A DNA stretch of 39,673 nucleotides from Gammaproteobacteria bacterium (GTDB lineage: Bacteria; Pseudomonadota; Gammaproteobacteria; HK1): positions 1 through 39,673 of the forward strand of contig JAJFJV010000038.1 of the NCBI GenBank assembly GCA_021773635.1, written 5' to 3'. Below, piece after piece: positions 23,299-33,225 of the stretch; position 1 is the first letter of the stretch; each line of letters begins with the position of its first letter. The notes below the pieces were generated by a model. That model saw only the letters and a list, made by a program, of their open reading frames with translations, had not been told where the DNA came from and did no database searches. Position numbers and translations under genes: made by a program.

Positions 23299-24726
23299 TC
23301 AATGTTGATCCGCGCTATTGGACAGACGCTGCATGCGACTGTAAAGCGTGGTGCGATTAATTCCCAGCAATCGCGCCGCCTTGCTCAAGTTGCCACTACA
23401 CATTTTCATCGCCGCATTAATATAGCGTTGCTCCCAGACACCCAATACCTCATCAAGGCAAAAACACCCGGCACGCATCTGCTGGCGGGTCAGATCGTCC
23501 ACTGCCTCCTGGGTATCGGCAAAGAGATCGAGCTCCGCTTCCAGCTCCGTGAGCCCCACCTCGCGACCCGGATATCTCGCGCCAAGGCGAATAACAATAT
23601 TGCGCAACTCGCGCACATTGCCCGGAAAGGTATAGCTTTCGAGACGCTGTTTGGCGGCCTCGTCGAGACCAAAGGGTGCCACCTTTTCTGCATACAGCTG
23701 GCGAAAATGCTCAAGTAACATGAGGGCATCATGTTCGCGCTCGCGCAGGGACGGCACCACCAGCGTCAACACACTCAGGCGATGGTAAAGATCCTGGCGG
23801 AAATTGCCCGCGCGGATCTCTTCCAGCAACTCGCGGTTAGTCGCCGTCACCACCCGCGCCCTGGTGGTACGGGGACGCGTTTCTCCCAGGCGATAGTATT
23901 CGCCATTTTCCAGCACACGCAGGAGTTTGGGTTGCAGCTCAATGGGGAATTCACCGATTTCATCCAGAAACAGGGTGCCGGCACCGGCATCCTCAAAGAA
24001 ACCCGCACGTGCGGTGGTGGCCCCGGTAAAGGCGCCACGGGCATGACCAAAGATCTGGGCCTCCAGCAATTCTGCACTGAAGGCGGCGCAGTTGATGGTA
24101 ATAAGGGGTTCGCCGGATCGTCCACTGCGCCGGTGCAATTCCTCGACCACCAGCTCCTTGCCCGTGCCCGACTCGCCCTGGATTAACACGGGGAAAGGGG
24201 TATCTGCATATTGGACGATCTGGGCCTGCAAACCGGCCATCACCGCACTCTCGCCCATCAGGCGGTTGGCTGGCTCGGCGCGATCGACGTCTCTCCGTTC
24301 CGCATCCAGCATCATCAACTGGTGTTGCAGACGGGCGCGAAGCAAATCCGGTTCGCAAGGCTTGGGAATAAAATCCACTGCGCCCAGGGTCAGGGCATGG
24401 TGAATATTGGCGCGTTCACTCTGACCCGAGAGGACCAGAATCTTGGCCTCGGCGTTGGCCGCAAGGAGCTCACTGATAAGCGCAAAACCCTCATCGGGGG
24501 TATGCGGCTCCGGGGGTAAGCCGAGATCTACCAACGCCAGCAAGGGAGTGGAGTCGAGCTTTTCCAGCAGTTGATGGGTCTCCTGCCGGCTCGCTGCCTG
24601 ATAAACACTGAAATCTGCTTTAAGGGCCCACGCGAGGGATTCGCAGATCAGCGGGTCATCGTCGATGAGCAACAGGGCCGGAAGGGCCTGGGGCTTTACC
24701 TTTTGTCCGCTGGAACTTGCCTGCAT
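23299..24726 (-). CDS. Sigma-54-dependent response regulator (PrsR/NtrC type)
   Basis: The 475-residue protein has a receiver domain with an acidic pocket (IDDDP), the phosphoacceptor D67 (in LVDLGLP) and the switch lysine in PKPCEP. The AAA+ domain has Walker A (GESGTGKE), the sigma-54 contact loop GAFTGA and Walker B ([10 protein letters not shown]). The C-terminal Fis-type helix-turn-helix is intact ([23 protein letters not shown]). It is a complete activator. It begins the minus-strand pilus operon, 64 bp after ahcY, and its stop overlaps the possible TTG start of the MshM gene. Likely targets are the sigma-54 promoter at 4805-4821 and possibly others elsewhere. The kinase at 8345-10120 is the probable partner. 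Confidence 0.93.
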   Translation of the reverse strand: MQASSSGQKVKPQALPALLLIDDDPLICESLAWALKADFSVYQAASRQETHQLLEKLDSTPLLALVDLGLPPEPHTPDEGFALISELLAANAEAKILVLSGQSERANIHHALTLGAVDFIPKPCEPDLLRARLQHQLMMLDAERRDVDRAEPANRLMGESAVMAGLQAQIVQYADTPFPVLIQGESGTGKELVVEELHRRSGRSGEPLITINCAAFSAELLEAQIFGHARGAFTGATTARAGFFEDAGAGTLFLDEIGEFPIELQPKLLRVLENGEYYRLGETRPRTTRARVVTATNRELLEEIRAGNFRQDLYHRLSVLTLVVPSLREREHDALMLLEHFRQLYAEKVAPFGLDEAAKQRLESYTFPGNVRELRNIVIRLGARYPGREVGLTELEAELDLFADTQEAVDDLTRQQMRAGCFCLDEVLGVWEQRYINAAMKMCSGNLSKAARLLGINRTTLYSRMQRLSNSADQH

Positions 24727-24756
24727 CTCTCGGCACCCGTTGCTGTCTGGTTTTCC

Positions 24757-24779
24757 GTCCCTCCTTTAAAAAGGGGGAC
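24757..24779 (-). terminator. Hairpin between ahcY and the pilus operon
   Basis: GTCCCTCCTTT and AAAGGGGGAC can form a 10-bp stem with one bulged base in the short gap after ahcY. The downstream tail on the minus strand (GGAAAACC) is not T-rich, so it may attenuate rather than stop transcription of metK-ahcY. Confidence 0.35.
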
Positions 24780-24790
24780 GCCACCCTTTA

Positions 24791-26104
24791 CTAATAGCGA
24801 TAATACTCCGGCTTGAACGGTCCCTCCGGGGAGAGCCGCAGATATTCTGCCTGCTCACTGGTGAGGGTCGTGAGCTGTGCACCCAGTTTCCCGAGATGCA
24901 GCCTGGCTACTTTCTCATCGAGCTGCTTGGGCAGGACATAAACCTCAAGGCCGTATTTTTCCGTGTTCTGCCACAGCTCGATCTGGGCCAGCACCTGATT
25001 GGTGAAGGAATTGGACATCACAAAACTGGGATGTCCTGTCGCACAACCCAGGTTAATGAGACGCCCCTGGGCCAGCACGATGATTTTCTTGCCGTCCGGA
25101 AAAACCACGTGGTCCACCTGGGGCTTGATGTTGTCCCAGCTGTAGTCCTCCAGCGAGGCCACGTCGATCTCGGAATCGAAGTGACCAATATTGCAAACGA
25201 TGGCATCGTTTTTCATTGCTGCCATGTGTTCATGGGTGATCACCCGCAGGTTGCCAGTGGCAGTGACGAAGATATCGCCTTTGGCGGCCGCCTCCTCCAT
25301 GGTCACCACACGATAACCTTCCATCGCCGCCTGCAATGCGCAGATGGGATCAATTTCAGTCACCCAGACCATCGCTCCCAGGCCACGCAGGGACTGGGCA
25401 CAGCCCTTGCCCACATCACCGTAACCCGCGACCACCGCAATTTTTCCGGCAATCATCACATCGGTGGCGCGTTTAAGCCCATCCACGAGCGACTCACGGC
25501 AGCCATAGAGATTGTCAAACTTGGACTTGGTAACCGAGTCGTTGACGTTGAAGGCGGGCACCTTGAGGCTGCCCTCGCGCATCATTTCATAGAGCCGGTG
25601 CACACCGGTGGTGGTCTCCTCGGACAGGCCACGCACATCCTCCAGCAGTTCCGGATATTTCTCATGCATGATCTGGGTCAAATCACCACCGTCGTCCAGA
25701 ATCATGTTGGGATGCCAGCCGTCAGGGCCGTGGATAGTCTGCTCGATACACCACCAGAACTCCTCCTCACTCTCCCCCTTCCAGGCAAATACCGGAATAC
25801 CCACGGCGGCCATGGCCGCGGCGGCCTGGTCTTGAGTGGAAAATATATTGCAGGAGGACCAGCGTAGCTCTGCACCGAGATCCACCAGGGTCTCCATCAG
25901 CACCGCCGTCTGGATGGTCATGTGCAGACAACCCGCGATACGCGCCCCGGCCAAAGGTTTCTGTCCCTGGTATTCCTCACGCAAGGCCATCAGCCCGGGC
26001 ATTTCACCCTCGGCGATAGCCACCTCCTTACGACCCCATTCCGCCAGACCCGGATCGGCAATCTTGTAATCAGGCTCTGTTTTCAATTCTGCTTGGCTGC
26101 TCAT
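24791..26104 (-). CDS. ahcY: Adenosylhomocysteinase (S-adenosylhomocysteine hydrolase)
   Basis: The 437-residue enzyme reversibly splits S-adenosylhomocysteine into adenosine and homocysteine, removing the product that inhibits methyltransferases. Recognisable parts are the substrate region with [13 protein letters not shown] and DDGGD, the lysine/aspartate block [13 protein letters not shown] and the NAD-binding [16 protein letters not shown]. The C-terminal cofactor-contacting tail ends FKPEYYRY. The length is normal for the bacterial form. It lies 12 bp after metK in the same direction, with AGGGA before the ATG, so the two form a methyl-cycle operon. I found no SAH riboswitch between them or upstream of metK. 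Confidence 0.97.
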   Translation of the reverse strand: MSSQAELKTEPDYKIADPGLAEWGRKEVAIAEGEMPGLMALREEYQGQKPLAGARIAGCLHMTIQTAVLMETLVDLGAELRWSSCNIFSTQDQAAAAMAAVGIPVFAWKGESEEEFWWCIEQTIHGPDGWHPNMILDDGGDLTQIMHEKYPELLEDVRGLSEETTTGVHRLYEMMREGSLKVPAFNVNDSVTKSKFDNLYGCRESLVDGLKRATDVMIAGKIAVVAGYGDVGKGCAQSLRGLGAMVWVTEIDPICALQAAMEGYRVVTMEEAAAKGDIFVTATGNLRVITHEHMAAMKNDAIVCNIGHFDSEIDVASLEDYSWDNIKPQVDHVVFPDGKKIIVLAQGRLINLGCATGHPSFVMSNSFTNQVLAQIELWQNTEKYGLEVYVLPKQLDEKVARLHLGKLGAQLTTLTSEQAEYLRLSPEGPFKPEYYRY

Positions 26105-26116
26105 GTCAGTTATTCC

Positions 26117-27277
26117 CTAAAAGCCCGCGGTGTCGCGCAGTGCCTCTGCCTTGTCAGTACGTTCCCAGGTGAAATCCGCTTCCTCACGACCGAAGTGGCC
26201 GTAAGCCGCGGTCTGGGCATAGATCGGCCGCAACAGATCCAGCATCTGGACGATGCCCCGCGGCTTGAGGTCAAAGTGCTCGGCTACCAGTTTGCCAATC
26301 TGCTCGTCGGAAATTTTCCCGGTACCAAAGCTGTCAATGCAGACCGATGTGGGTTCAGCCACCCCGATGGCATAGGAGACCTGTACCTCACAGCGCTCGG
26401 CAAGACCCGCGGCAACGATATTTTTTGCCACATAACGGCAGGCATAGGCAGCAGAGCGATCCACTTTGGACGGGTCCTTGCCGGAAAAGGCACCGCCGCC
26501 GTGACGGGCGAGGCCACCGTAGGTATCAACGATGATCTTGCGGCCGGTCAGGCCGCAATCCCCCACCGGCCCACCGGTGACAAAACGCCCGGTGGGGTTG
26601 ATGTGAATGCGGGTATCCTTGCTCAGCCATTCTTCAGGAAGCACGGGGGCGATGATCTCGTCCCGGACGGCCTCGTGCAGCTGCTTGTTGCTGATGTCCG
26701 GGCTGTGCTGGGTGGAGAGCACCACAGCGGTGATGGCCTCGGGTTTTCCATCCACATAACGAATGGTTACCTGGCTCTTCGCATCCGGGCGCAGCCACGG
26801 CAGGGTGCCATTCTTGCGCAGCTCGGCCTGACGTTGAACCAGCCGGTGGGAAAGCGTAATGGGTGCCGGCATCAGCACCTCAGTCTCATTGCTGGCATAA
26901 CCAAACATCATGCCCTGGTCGCCAGCACCCTGCTCATGGTCCTCGGAGGCATCCACGCCCTGGGCAATATCGGCCGACTGTTTGCCTATGGCGGTAATGA
27001 CCGCGCAGCTTTCCCAGTCAAAACCAATCGAAGGGTCGTCATAGCCGATGGTCTTGAGGCGTTGACGCACGACCTCTTCAAGGTCCACCCAGGCACTGGT
27101 CGACACCTCGCCGGCGAGCAGAACCATGCCGGTCTTGACCAGGGTCTCACAGGCCACTCGACCCGTCTTGTCCAGCTCCAGAATCGCGTCGAGCACCGCA
27201 TCTGAAATCTGATCCGCCACCTTGTCCGGATGACCTTCCGATACCGACTCGGAAGTGAGCAATTGTGCCTGAGCCAT
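26117..27277 (-). CDS. metK: S-adenosylmethionine synthetase
   Basis: The 386-residue enzyme makes S-adenosylmethionine from ATP and methionine. It shows the N-terminal [20 protein letters not shown] block, the ATP-binding [12 protein letters not shown] and the phosphate-binding [19 protein letters not shown]. The start at 27277 is set by AGAGGT 4 nt before the ATG and by the conserved N-terminus; a longer frame upstream is non-coding in character. It is the first gene of metK-ahcY and is divergent from tkt across 511 bp. Confidence 0.97.
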   Translation of the reverse strand: MAQAQLLTSESVSEGHPDKVADQISDAVLDAILELDKTGRVACETLVKTGMVLLAGEVSTSAWVDLEEVVRQRLKTIGYDDPSIGFDWESCAVITAIGKQSADIAQGVDASEDHEQGAGDQGMMFGYASNETEVLMPAPITLSHRLVQRQAELRKNGTLPWLRPDAKSQVTIRYVDGKPEAITAVVLSTQHSPDISNKQLHEAVRDEIIAPVLPEEWLSKDTRIHINPTGRFVTGGPVGDCGLTGRKIIVDTYGGLARHGGGAFSGKDPSKVDRSAAYACRYVAKNIVAAGLAERCEVQVSYAIGVAEPTSVCIDSFGTGKISDEQIGKLVAEHFDLKPRGIVQMLDLLRPIYAQTAAYGHFGREEADFTWERTDKAEALRDTAGF

Positions 27278-27788
27278 AGTTACCTCTGTATATGGGGTTG
27301 AATTTGAATGGTGCCGCAGCGCCCGGTCATCATGTGCCACAGTTATTTTCGACACATAACCGAGAAAGTTTAACACGAGACCCTCTGAACAGAGATCCCC
27401 GAGACCTCATCAAACCGATTCTTCAGGGGAAGATTACCTTAGTGGGCACAAGCGCCTCTTTTTGGCCCCTGGTTTGCGTATTCGGGGAGGCTGAGAGAAA
27501 ATGGCTGCTTCGCGCAAACGGGGTGGCTACGGCGCGTCATTCACGCAGTGGTGCCAATCCGATACGGATAGAGCGGCTCACCCACGTCATTCGGGTCAGA
27601 CTCGCTCCCTCAAACAGACAAAGCTCGCGAGTATGCCTTGCCTATCACTTTAGAGATTACGAACAACCCTCGCCCGCCGAAAGACGGCTCCGCGAATGCA
27701 CTCCACGATGGTGTGCAGTATCGGGAAGGCCGCTGAAAGGCGGCGTGGGGCTAAAAGAAATATCACCGCAATCGCCAGGAGAAATAAC
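27278..27788. promoter_or_regulatory. Divergent control region between metK and tkt
   Basis: No gene is supported in these 511 bp. A perfect CTCTG-AA-CAGAG palindrome lies at 27383-27394 on the metK side. On the tkt side small hairpins are possible: GCCG-AAAGA-CGGC near 27678-27690 and GCCGC-TGAAAG-GCGGC near 27731-27746, shortly before the AGGAG of tkt. No classical SAM or SAH riboswitch core and no MetJ-type box were recognised. The tkt leader may be long and structured. Promoter elements could not be placed with confidence. Confidence 0.4.
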
Positions 27789-29786
27789 ATGACTTCCCGC
27801 AGAGAACTTGCCAATGCCATCCGCGCCCTCAGCATGGATGCCGTCCAGAAAGCGAATTCCGGTCACCCCGGAGCGCCGATGGGTATGGCGGATATGGCTG
27901 AGGTCCTCTGGAACGACTTCCTTACGCACAATCCAGCCAATCCGAACTGGTATGACCGTGACCGCTTTGTGCTGTCCAATGGGCACGGCTCTATGCTCAT
28001 CTATTCGCTGCTACACCTGAGTGGCTACGATCTCGGCATCGAAGAGCTCAAGCAGTTCCGCCAGATGGGCTCCAAGACCCCGGGCCATCCTGAATACGGT
28101 TATGCCCCCGGCGTGGAAACCACCACCGGTCCGCTGGGCCAGGGCATCACCAATGCAGTAGGCATGGCCATCGCCGAAAAGGCGCTGGCGGGCCAGTTCA
28201 ACCGCGACGGCCACAACATCGTCGACCACAACACCTACGTATTCCTGGGTGATGGCTGCCTGATGGAGGGCGTCTCCAGTGAAGCCTCCTCTCTGGCCGG
28301 TACTCTGGGACTGGGCAAGCTGATTGCTCTCTACGATGCCAACAACATCACCATCGACGGCAACATCGACGGCTGGTTTGACGAGGATGTAGGCAAGCGC
28401 TACGAGGCCTATGGCTGGCACGTGGTCTATGGCGTGGATGGTCACGACGCCGACTCCATCAAGGCCGCAGTTGCCGAGGCCAAAGCGGAAACCGACAAGC
28501 CGAGCCTGGTTATCTGCACGACCACCATTGGCTTTGGTTCCCCGAACAAGGGCGGCAAGTCCGCCTGTCATGGTTCCCCGCTGGGCGACGACGAAATCGC
28601 ACTGGTACGCAAGGAGTTGGGCTGGGCACATGCCCCCTTCGTGGTTCCGGACGAGATCTATGCCGGCTGGGATGGCAAGGCCAAGGGTGCCGCTGCCGAA
28701 AAAGAATGGGACGGACGCTATGCCGCATACAAGGCTGCCTACCCGGAACTGGCGGCAGAATTTGAGCGCCGCATGGAAGGTGAGCTGCCGGCAAACTGGG
28801 CAGAGCTGTCCAATGGCTACATCAACGCCACCAACGAAGCAGCGGAAAACCTGGCTACTCGTCAGGCCTCACAGAAGTCCATCGCCGCCTTTGGCGAGAT
28901 GCTACCTGAGCTAATGGGCGGCTGTGCCGATCTGGCCTGCTCCAACCTGGCCATGTACGAAGGCTCCAAGCCCCTGTCCCGGGAAGTTAGCGACGGCAAT
29001 TACGTCCACTTCGGTGTGCGTGAATTTGCTATGTCTGCAGCGATGAACGGTATCGCCCTGCATGGCGGTTTCACCCCTTACGGCGCCACCTTCCTGATGT
29101 TCTCGGAATATGCCCGTAACGCCCTGCGCATGGCGGCACTGATGAAGATTCGCTGCCTCTTTGTGTACACCCATGACTCCATCGGTCTGGGCGAGGACGG
29201 TCCCACCCATCAGGCGGTGGAGCAGACGGCAACGTTGCGCATGATTCCCAATATGTCCGTATGGCGTCCCTGTGACACGGTTGAATCCGCAGTGGCCTGG
29301 ACTGCTGCCCTGGAACGCAAAGACGGCCCGAGCTGCATGATGTTCTCCCGTCAGGGTCTACCACACCAGGATCGTAGCGCAGAGCAGATTGCCGCTATCC
29401 GCAAGGGAGGCTATGTACTAGCCGACTGTGACGGCACCCCGGACGCGATCATCATCGCCACCGGTTCGGAAATCGGTATTGCACAGGATGCCGCCAAGGC
29501 ATTGACCGCCAAGGGCCGCAAGGTGCGGGTGGTTTCCATGCCTAACACCAATATCTTCGACCAGCAGGACGCCGCCTATCGCGAAACCGTGTTGCCCGCC
29601 GCAGTGCGTGCCCGGGTATCCGTTGAAGCGGGTGTGACCAGCGGCTGGCGCAAGTATGTTGGCCTTGATGGCCGCGTCGTGGGTATCGATACCTTTGGTG
29701 AGTCCGCCCCGCCGGAAGAGCTGTTCAAGCACTTCGGCTTCACCGCGGAAAACGTCATCAGCAAGGTTGAAGAAACCCTCGGCTAA
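27789..29786 (+). CDS. tkt: Transketolase
   Basis: The 665-residue thiamine diphosphate enzyme moves two-carbon units between sugar phosphates in the pentose phosphate pathway (or the Calvin cycle in autotrophs). Visible motifs are the substrate region [14 protein letters not shown], the ThDP/metal-binding [18 protein letters not shown] with the downstream DANN, the pyrimidine-domain glutamate region ([14 protein letters not shown]) and the C-terminal [15 protein letters not shown] block. The ATG at 27789 follows AGGAG at 7 nt and fits the family start. It is followed by gap and pgk in the same direction, a common proteobacterial order. Confidence 0.97.
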   Translation: MTSRRELANAIRALSMDAVQKANSGHPGAPMGMADMAEVLWNDFLTHNPANPNWYDRDRFVLSNGHGSMLIYSLLHLSGYDLGIEELKQFRQMGSKTPGHPEYGYAPGVETTTGPLGQGITNAVGMAIAEKALAGQFNRDGHNIVDHNTYVFLGDGCLMEGVSSEASSLAGTLGLGKLIALYDANNITIDGNIDGWFDEDVGKRYEAYGWHVVYGVDGHDADSIKAAVAEAKAETDKPSLVICTTTIGFGSPNKGGKSACHGSPLGDDEIALVRKELGWAHAPFVVPDEIYAGWDGKAKGAAAEKEWDGRYAAYKAAYPELAAEFERRMEGELPANWAELSNGYINATNEAAENLATRQASQKSIAAFGEMLPELMGGCADLACSNLAMYEGSKPLSREVSDGNYVHFGVREFAMSAAMNGIALHGGFTPYGATFLMFSEYARNALRMAALMKIRCLFVYTHDSIGLGEDGPTHQAVEQTATLRMIPNMSVWRPCDTVESAVAWTAALERKDGPSCMMFSRQGLPHQDRSAEQIAAIRKGGYVLADCDGTPDAIIIATGSEIGIAQDAAKALTAKGRKVRVVSMPNTNIFDQQDAAYRETVLPAAVRARVSVEAGVTSGWRKYVGLDGRVVGIDTFGESAPPEELFKHFGFTAENVISKVEETLG

Positions 29787-29816
29787 TCCTTCGACAATCG
29801 TAGTAAATGTAGAATG

Positions 29817-29840
29817 ACGGGGCGTGGCAACACGCCCCGT
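29817..29840 (+). terminator. Intercistronic hairpin with GCAA tetraloop between tkt and gap
   Basis: ACGGGGCGTG (29817-29826) pairs perfectly with CACGCCCCGT (29831-29840) around a GNRA-type GCAA loop. There is no T tract on either side. It is more likely a processing or stability element, or a partial terminator, than a full stop. Confidence 0.45.
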
Positions 29841-29884
29841 TGCGTGTACGGGCAATGGGGCCCCTGTGTAAGGCTAGAAAATAT

Positions 29885-30901
29885 ATGACCATCAAAGTAG
29901 CAATCAATGGATACGGACGTATTGGACGCAAGATTTTGCGTGCCCTCTATGAGTCTGATCGCACAGATGAAATTAGTATCGTGGCGATCAACGATCTCGG
30001 AAGTCCCGAGACCAATGCTCACCTGACTCAGTACGACACCATCCACGGACGCTTTCCCGGCGATGTCCATGCTGAGGAAGATGCCATCGTGGTTAACGGC
30101 GATCACATTCGCGTCTTCTCCGAACGGGATCCTGAAAATCTGCCCTGGGGTGAACTTGGGGTCGACGTAGTACATGAGAGCACCGGCTTTTTCACCAATA
30201 AAGAAAAAGCCAGCGCCCACCTGCGTGCCGGGGCTAAAAAGGTCATTATTTCCGCACCTGGCGATGCTGCCATGGATGCCACCATCGTCTACGGGGTTAA
30301 TCACGAAACCCTGCGGGCTGAAGACACCGTTATTTCCAATGCCTCCTGCACCACTAACTGCCTGGCACCCATCGCCAAGGTATTGCACGACAAGATAGGC
30401 ATTGGGCATGGTTTGATGACCACCATTCATTCCGTAACCAACGATCAAGTGCTCACCGACGTCTATCACGAAGACCTCCGCCGGGCACGCTCGGCGGTGC
30501 ATTCCATGATACCTACTACCACGGGTGCTGCCCGCGCGGTGGGTCTGGTGCTGCCGGAGCTCAACGGTAAACTCGATGGCTTTGCGGTACGGGTTCCGGT
30601 GATTAACGTTTCTCTGGTGGACCTCACCCTGACCATGGAACGGGACACCACTAAGGAAGAAATTGACGCCTTAATGAAAGAAGCATCAGAAACTGCGCCG
30701 CTAAAAGGGATCCTCGCCTACACTGAGAAGCCCCTGGTCTCTATCGATTACAATCACACGCCGCTTTCGGCCACCTATGACGCCTCCTTTACCAAGGTGC
30801 TGAATGGTCGTCTGGTAAAGCTCATCGCCTGGTACGACAACGAATGGGGCTTCTCCAATCGCATGCTCGATACCACCGTCGCACTGATGAATGCAAAGTA
30901 G
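29885..30901 (+). CDS. gap: Glyceraldehyde-3-phosphate dehydrogenase, type I, NAD-type
   Basis: The 338-residue enzyme oxidises glyceraldehyde 3-phosphate to 1,3-bisphosphoglycerate. It has the dinucleotide-binding INGYGRIGR, the NAD-side INDLG segment, the catalytic cysteine in [12 protein letters not shown], the catalytic His in [10 protein letters not shown] and the C-terminal [15 protein letters not shown]. The block [24 protein letters not shown] and the [10 protein letters not shown] segment match GapA-type enzymes rather than erythrose-4-phosphate dehydrogenase (Epd), which often occupies this spot in enterobacteria. The usual Tyr after HS is Val here. The start at 29885 gives the standard N-terminus; the ribosome-binding site is weak. 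A strong terminator follows. Confidence 0.95.
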   Translation: MTIKVAINGYGRIGRKILRALYESDRTDEISIVAINDLGSPETNAHLTQYDTIHGRFPGDVHAEEDAIVVNGDHIRVFSERDPENLPWGELGVDVVHESTGFFTNKEKASAHLRAGAKKVIISAPGDAAMDATIVYGVNHETLRAEDTVISNASCTTNCLAPIAKVLHDKIGIGHGLMTTIHSVTNDQVLTDVYHEDLRRARSAVHSMIPTTTGAARAVGLVLPELNGKLDGFAVRVPVINVSLVDLTLTMERDTTKEEIDALMKEASETAPLKGILAYTEKPLVSIDYNHTPLSATYDASFTKVLNGRLVKLIAWYDNEWGFSNRMLDTTVALMNAK

Positions 30902-30938
30902 GCTGGCATCCGGTCCGGGCTGAATGCCTGGCCACATG

Positions 30939-30973
30939 AAGGGCGCCTTCCCCGGGGAGTGCGCCCTTTTTTT
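30939..30973 (+). terminator. Rho-independent terminator after gap
   Basis: The stem GGGCGC (30941-30946) pairs with GCGCCC (30961-30966), with an inner TCCCCGGGGA palindrome, and is followed by seven T. It separates gap from pgk, which starts about 35 bp later and so needs read-through or its own promoter. Confidence 0.88.
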
Positions 30974-31005
30974 ATCACCATAGAACACCCCCGGTGGAGA
31001 GAATG

Positions 31006-32193
31006 ATGCAACCCCTTAAGATGACTGAAGTCGCATTGTCCGGAAAACGTGTCTTGATTCGTGAGGATCTGAACGTACCCCTGAAAGACGGGAAGATCAC
31101 CAGCGACACCCGTATCCGCGCAGCTATCCCCACCCTCCGTATGGCGCTGGATGCCGGAGCAAAGGTCCTGATCATGGCCCACCTCGGGCGACCCACCGAA
31201 GGTGAGGAGGCCGCGCAGTTCTCTCTGGCGCCGGTTGCCAAGCGCCTGTCTCAACTGCTTGAGCGCCCGGTTCCATTGCTCACAGACTGGATCGATGGTG
31301 ATAACGGTGATTGGGGAGATATCGCACTTTGTGAGAACGTCCGTTTCCTCAAGGGGGAAAAGGCCAATGACGACGCCCTTGCCCAACGTATGGCCGCACT
31401 CTGTGATGTCTATATCATGGATGCCTTCGGATGCAGCCATCGTGCCCACGCCTCAACCCACGGGGTCGCGCGCCTGGCCCCGCAAGCCTGCGCCGGCTTA
31501 TTGCTAAGCGGTGAACTGGACGCCTTGCATCGTGCACTGGATAAGCCTGCACGACCGTTAGTCGCCGTGGTGGGCGGTGCCAAGGTATCCAGCAAACTGG
31601 AGGGACTGAGTGCCCTCTCCTCAGTAGTAGACGGGCTGGTAGTGGGCGGCGGTATCGCCAACACTTTCCTCGCAGCCAAGGGCTATGCGGTGGGCAACTC
31701 TCTCATGGAGACAGACCTGCTCGGGGCCGCTGACGCGCTGATGGCAAAGCTGGAGCAGGAAGGGCGCAGCTTTCCGCTGCCGGAAGACGTGGTGGTAGCG
31801 AAGGAATTCAGTGCCGAGGCCGATGCCCGGATAATATCGGTAAGCGAAGTAGCTGAAGACGACATGATTCTGGACATCGGTCCGAAGAGCGCCAAACACC
31901 TGGCCGAGCTGCTCACAAAGGCGGGCACCATCGTCTGGAACGGACCCGTCGGCGCCTTTGAGTTGGAACCCTTCGCGGGTGGCTCCAAAACCATCGCCCA
32001 GGCCATTGCGGCGAGTCCGGCGTTCTCCGTGGCGGGCGGTGGCGATACTCTGGCAGCGATTGAGAAGTTTGGCGTCACCGACGATATTTCCTACATATCG
32101 ACGGGCGGCGGCGCCTTTCTCGAATTTCTGGAGGGCAAGAAACTACCGGCAGTGACCATGCTGGAAACACGTGCGGCGGAGCAGCTCACGTAG
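31006..32193 (+). CDS. pgk: Phosphoglycerate kinase
   Basis: The 395-residue glycolytic kinase transfers phosphate from 1,3-bisphosphoglycerate to ADP. The N-domain shows [15 protein letters not shown], the basic LIMAHLGRP and LCENVRF. The hinge and C-domain show [39 protein letters not shown] and [12 protein letters not shown], and the protein ends with [16 protein letters not shown]. Tandem ATG codons occur at 31003 and 31006; the second is spaced 6 nt from GGAG and is preferred. A GTG at 30994 is less likely. No pyruvate kinase gene follows, although pgk-pyk-fba is a frequent arrangement; purC and fba lie beyond on the other strand. Confidence 0.96.
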   Translation: MQPLKMTEVALSGKRVLIREDLNVPLKDGKITSDTRIRAAIPTLRMALDAGAKVLIMAHLGRPTEGEEAAQFSLAPVAKRLSQLLERPVPLLTDWIDGDNGDWGDIALCENVRFLKGEKANDDALAQRMAALCDVYIMDAFGCSHRAHASTHGVARLAPQACAGLLLSGELDALHRALDKPARPLVAVVGGAKVSSKLEGLSALSSVVDGLVVGGGIANTFLAAKGYAVGNSLMETDLLGAADALMAKLEQEGRSFPLPEDVVVAKEFSAEADARIISVSEVAEDDMILDIGPKSAKHLAELLTKAGTIVWNGPVGAFELEPFAGGSKTIAQAIAASPAFSVAGGGDTLAAIEKFGVTDDISYISTGGGAFLEFLEGKKLPAVTMLETRAAEQLT

Positions 32194-32205
32194 GATAGGC
32201 CGCTC

Positions 32206-32224
32206 CCGCACTTTGCGGATTTTT
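32206..32224 (+). terminator. Short terminator-like hairpin after pgk
   Basis: CCGCA-CTT-TGCGG is followed by ATTTTTAC, 12 bp after the pgk stop and touching the end of the convergent purC. The stem is only 5 bp. Confidence 0.4.
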
Positions 32225-33125
32225 ACGCGGTAAGGATTCTCCGGGCCTCCTGGTAACGCGCCGCGGTCTGGGCGATCACCTCTTCGGGCAGCTTGGGGCC
32301 GGGAGCCCGTTTGTTCCAATCCAGAGTCTCCAGATAATCCCGCACATACTGCTTATCGAAACTTTGCGGGGATGAGCCAGGCTGATATTGGTCTTGTGGC
32401 CAGAAGCGTGAGGAGTCCGGGGTCAGCACCTCATCGATCAACACCAGTTCATCATTCTCGTCGAGGCCAAACTCGAACTTGGTATCCGCGATAATAATGC
32501 CGCGCTCCAGCGCATAAGCCGCGGCAAACTCATAGATCCGGATGCTCGCATCCCGCACCTGGCGAGCCATATCCTTTCCCAACAACCGCTCCGCCTCGGA
32601 AAACCCGATGTTTTCATCATGATTACCACTGGCGGCCTTGGTAGACGGGGTGAACAGGATTTCTGGCAAGCGCTCTGCCTCCCGCAGCCCCGCCGGCAAA
32701 GCCACACCACAGATTTCACCGCTGGCCTGATAATCCTTCCAACCCGAACCCGCGAGATAACCACGCACGATGGCCTCCACCGGCAAGGGGCGCAATTTAC
32801 GCACCACCACCGCCCGCTCGGTGAGCAGACTCCGCTCAGAGGCATCCGGCACAACGTCTGCGAGTGAACGTGATGAGAGATGATTGGGAAGAATATGTCC
32901 GATTTTTGAGAACCAGAAATTGGACACCGCGGTAAGCACCTCACCCTTACCCGGAATGGGATCAGGCATTACGACGTCGAAGGCGGACAATCGATCGCTG
33001 GCAACGATGAGCAGGTGATCTTCGTCGGCCTCATAGATATCCCGAACCTTGCCTCTGGCCAGCAATGGCAGACTATCCAGTCGGGTCTCAAAAACAGTGG
33101 TGGATTTCTGTGTCATGGGAATCAT
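32223..33125 (-). CDS. purC: Phosphoribosylaminoimidazole-succinocarboxamide synthase (SAICAR synthetase)
   Basis: The 300-residue enzyme joins aspartate to CAIR in purine synthesis. It has the N-terminal GKVRDIYE (phosphate-binding), [10 protein letters not shown], the [17 protein letters not shown] block, [15 protein letters not shown] and the metal/substrate-binding [13 protein letters not shown] and [15 protein letters not shown]. The length corresponds to the longer form of about 300 residues rather than the form of about 240 residues in E. coli. ATG codons at 33125 and 33116 are both possible; neither has a clear ribosome-binding site. It follows fba on the same strand but is separated by a strong terminator, so it should have its own promoter in the short gap. 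Confidence 0.95.
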   Translation of the reverse strand: MIPMTQKSTTVFETRLDSLPLLARGKVRDIYEADEDHLLIVASDRLSAFDVVMPDPIPGKGEVLTAVSNFWFSKIGHILPNHLSSRSLADVVPDASERSLLTERAVVVRKLRPLPVEAIVRGYLAGSGWKDYQASGEICGVALPAGLREAERLPEILFTPSTKAASGNHDENIGFSEAERLLGKDMARQVRDASIRIYEFAAAYALERGIIIADTKFEFGLDENDELVLIDEVLTPDSSRFWPQDQYQPGSSPQSFDKQYVRDYLETLDWNKRAPGPKLPEEVIAQTAARYQEARRILTA

Positions 33126-33151
33126 GATTCGGCAAACGGGCTCAAGGCCCT

Positions 33152-33193
33152 GAAATAAAAACGGCCCGGTGCCGAAAAAGGCTGCCGGGCCGT
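33152..33193 (-). terminator. Rho-independent terminator after fba
   Basis: ACGGCCCGG (33161-33169) pairs with CCGGGCCGT (33185-33193). On the minus strand TTTTTATTTC follows. It lies about 30 bp after the fba stop. Confidence 0.88.
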
Positions 33194-33225
33194 AAATTAA
33201 AGTAGCTAAGAACTACTTGTCGTCC

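Noticed and set aside
24731-24746. GGCACCCGTTGC on the plus strand as a second sigma-54 promoter.
   Set aside because: GG and GC are 8 bp apart instead of 10, and it points away from the regulator gene into the end of its own antisense strand.
25922-27205. A plus-strand frame of about 427 codons opposite ahcY and metK.
   Set aside because: It spans the junction of two certain genes on the other strand and has histidine/glycine-rich, low-information composition typical of antisense frames.
27278-27360. CGGGCGCTGCGGCACC on the minus strand before metK resembles part of a SAH riboswitch core.
   Set aside because: Only a GCGCTGC-like piece matches. The paired CAGGCTCG-type segment and the GAGGA stem part are missing, and it lies before metK rather than ahcY.
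29885-30901. Assignment of the dehydrogenase next to pgk as erythrose-4-phosphate dehydrogenase (Epd).
   Set aside because: The [18 protein letters not shown] and [10 protein letters not shown] blocks follow GapA-type enzymes, not Epd, which has a different sequence in both places.
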